From assembly GCA_018241265.1 (NCBI GenBank), contig JAFEEF010000040.1:1-64000 (forward strand): a stretch of DNA of 64,000 nucleotides, given 5' to 3'. Both the position numbers and the translations under genes were made by a program. Shown here in pieces: positions 63,231 through 64,000 of the stretch. The stretch's first letter is position 1, and the number at the start of each line of letters is the position of its first letter. This DNA comes from Pseudomonadota bacterium. Lineage in GTDB: Bacteria; Pseudomonadota; Gammaproteobacteria; Burkholderiales; Burkholderiaceae_C. The notes beneath the pieces are model-generated. The model was not told the origin of the DNA and made no database searches. It was given only the letters and a program-made list of their open reading frames with translations.

Positions 63231-63254
63231 GCGTCGCATGCGGCGTCGCATGCG
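63231..63254. repeat. 12-base perfect tandem duplication
   Basis: GCGTCGCATGCG occurs twice in direct succession just after the stop of the preceding gene, with degenerate further copies on both sides. It does not encode anything I can name. Confidence 0.5.
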
Positions 63255-63403
63255 GTGTCGGGTATCCCTAGAACCACGCGCCGACGAGCCGATCGGTTCC
63301 CCATTTCTGACGATGCCGCCGGGATAGGCAGGCATCAAGAATCGCGCCCAGCATCAGCTCGGGCGGCCGTCGGCCGCCGGCCGGCGCGCAGGGAGCAGTT
63401 CTC

Positions 63404-64000
63404 ATGGACGGTCTGTCGATCGCTGAATCCGCCAGCTCGTACGTCGCGTCCGGCGGGTACGGGCATGCAGAGGCACTGCAGGTCGCGCCGCCGCGCCTGC
63501 TGCTCGTCGATGACCACGAGCTGGTGCGCTACGGCGTGCGCACGCTGTATGCCGAGCTGCGCGGCGTGCGCGTCGAATGGCTCGAAGCCTCGACCTTGCA
63601 GGAGGCGGTCGAGATCTACGGCCGCGAGGCCGGCATCGATGCGGTGCTGCTGGATCTCAACCTCGCCGACTGCAAGGGCCTGCAAGGGCTGCGGCAGTTC
63701 CTGCAGGCGCATCCGGGTGCGCGCGTCGCCGTCTTCAGCGGCACGCAGGACGAGTTCGTCGTGCGCCAGGCGCGCGCGCTGGGCGCTGCCGGCTATGTCG
63801 GCAAGGGCGCGCTGATGAACCAGATGCACGAGGTGCTGTGCGGTCTGGTCTGGCCGCCCGGCACGGGTGCGAGCCGGGCGCTGTTCCCGCGGTCGGCATC
63901 GGCCGCGATGTACGACAGGGTCGCGGAGCTCGGGCCTCGCCATCTCGAGATCCTCGAGCTCGTGCTGTCCGGCTGCACGAACCAGGAGATCGGCAGCGCG
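63404..64000 (+). CDS. LuxR-type response regulator, runs off the right edge
   Basis: The first 199 residues are visible. A receiver domain (about residues 30-145) has the acidic pair in LLLVDDHELVRYG, the phosphoacceptor Asp in AVLLDLNLADCKG, Ser of VAVFSGTQDE and Lys of GYVGKGAL. The LuxR/NarL helix-turn-helix begins at the end with GPRHLEILELVLSGCTNQEI. A GGGAG site precedes the ATG at 63404. Its sensor kinase is not in the window. About 30 residues at the N-terminus precede the receiver and are not conserved-looking. Confidence 0.93.
   Translation, partial: MDGLSIAESASSYVASGGYGHAEALQVAPPRLLLVDDHELVRYGVRTLYAELRGVRVEWLEASTLQEAVEIYGREAGIDAVLLDLNLADCKGLQGLRQFLQAHPGARVAVFSGTQDEFVVRQARALGAAGYVGKGALMNQMHEVLCGLVWPPGTGASRALFPRSASAAMYDRVAELGPRHLEILELVLSGCTNQEIGSA

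Noticed and set aside
63231-63254. Short tandem duplication considered as a CRISPR or iteron start
   Set aside because: Only two perfect copies without spacers; nothing else of an array or origin is present.

Overview
The window is about 64 kb of high-GC, densely packed DNA. It looks like the chromosome of a betaproteobacterium, most likely Burkholderiales. The evidence is gene content and order: fmt-def facing lysM-dprA-smg, yajC-secD-secF, a DUF1631 protein, and a homogentisate cluster carrying a DUF2783 gene. I see no rRNA, tRNA, CRISPR array, complete insertion sequence or prophage. The species cannot be named from the sequence alone.

Layout. 1-8.8 kb is housekeeping: the N-terminal part of pgk, azlCD, two exported proteins, htpX, fmt, def, a LysM protein, dprA and smg. 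8.8-16.7 kb holds a DUF1631 protein, secF, secD, yajC, a metallophosphoesterase and a Crp-type regulator. 16.7-19.5 kb is a small mixed region: a flavodoxin-like protein, dodecin, a chemoreceptor remnant, a hybrid HTH-receiver protein with a clear terminator, and ferredoxin-NADP reductase. 19.5-28.7 kb is a catabolic gene block with a TetR regulator in its middle, plus a nearby orphan NMT1-type binding protein. The block's promoter and the orphan's promoter carry the same short motif. 29.7-36.3 kb is a homogentisate pathway operon (MBL protein, aromatic-ring hydroxylase, DUF2783, hmgA, fahA) facing an IclR regulator. 36.4-41.2 kb is a ribose-type sugar ABC importer with its own GntR regulator; the ATPase has an unusual C-terminal extension.

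41.3-46.4 kb is a group of exported proteins: a PNGase A-like amidase, a lipoprotein, a secreted protein with an Ig-like tail and a solute-binding-like protein. 46.9-51.2 kb has an Ldh2-type dehydrogenase, a TerC protein fused to a second membrane-anchored part, and an hflK-hflC pair. 51.3-53.8 kb is an accessory patch: a RES/Xre toxin-antitoxin pair with a striking repeated operator, a lower-GC lipoprotein gene and a frameshifted TonB-domain remnant. 53.8-56.0 kb is glgX. 56.2-63.2 kb is a second sugar or sugar-acid locus: GntR regulator, MalK/UgpC-type ATPase, two permeases, binding protein and two dehydrogenases. Two matches to the FadR-type operator sit in its promoters. The window ends inside a LuxR-type response regulator.

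How it works together. The organism looks like a heterotrophic soil or water bacterium that takes up sugars, sugar acids and aromatic compounds, with one local regulator per catabolic block. Many genes are joined by ATGA-type stop/start overlaps. I found no clearly unprecedented system. The best leads are the TetR-linked catabolic block of unknown substrate, the binding-protein/ATPase oddities, the toxin-antitoxin operator geometry and the exported-protein group.
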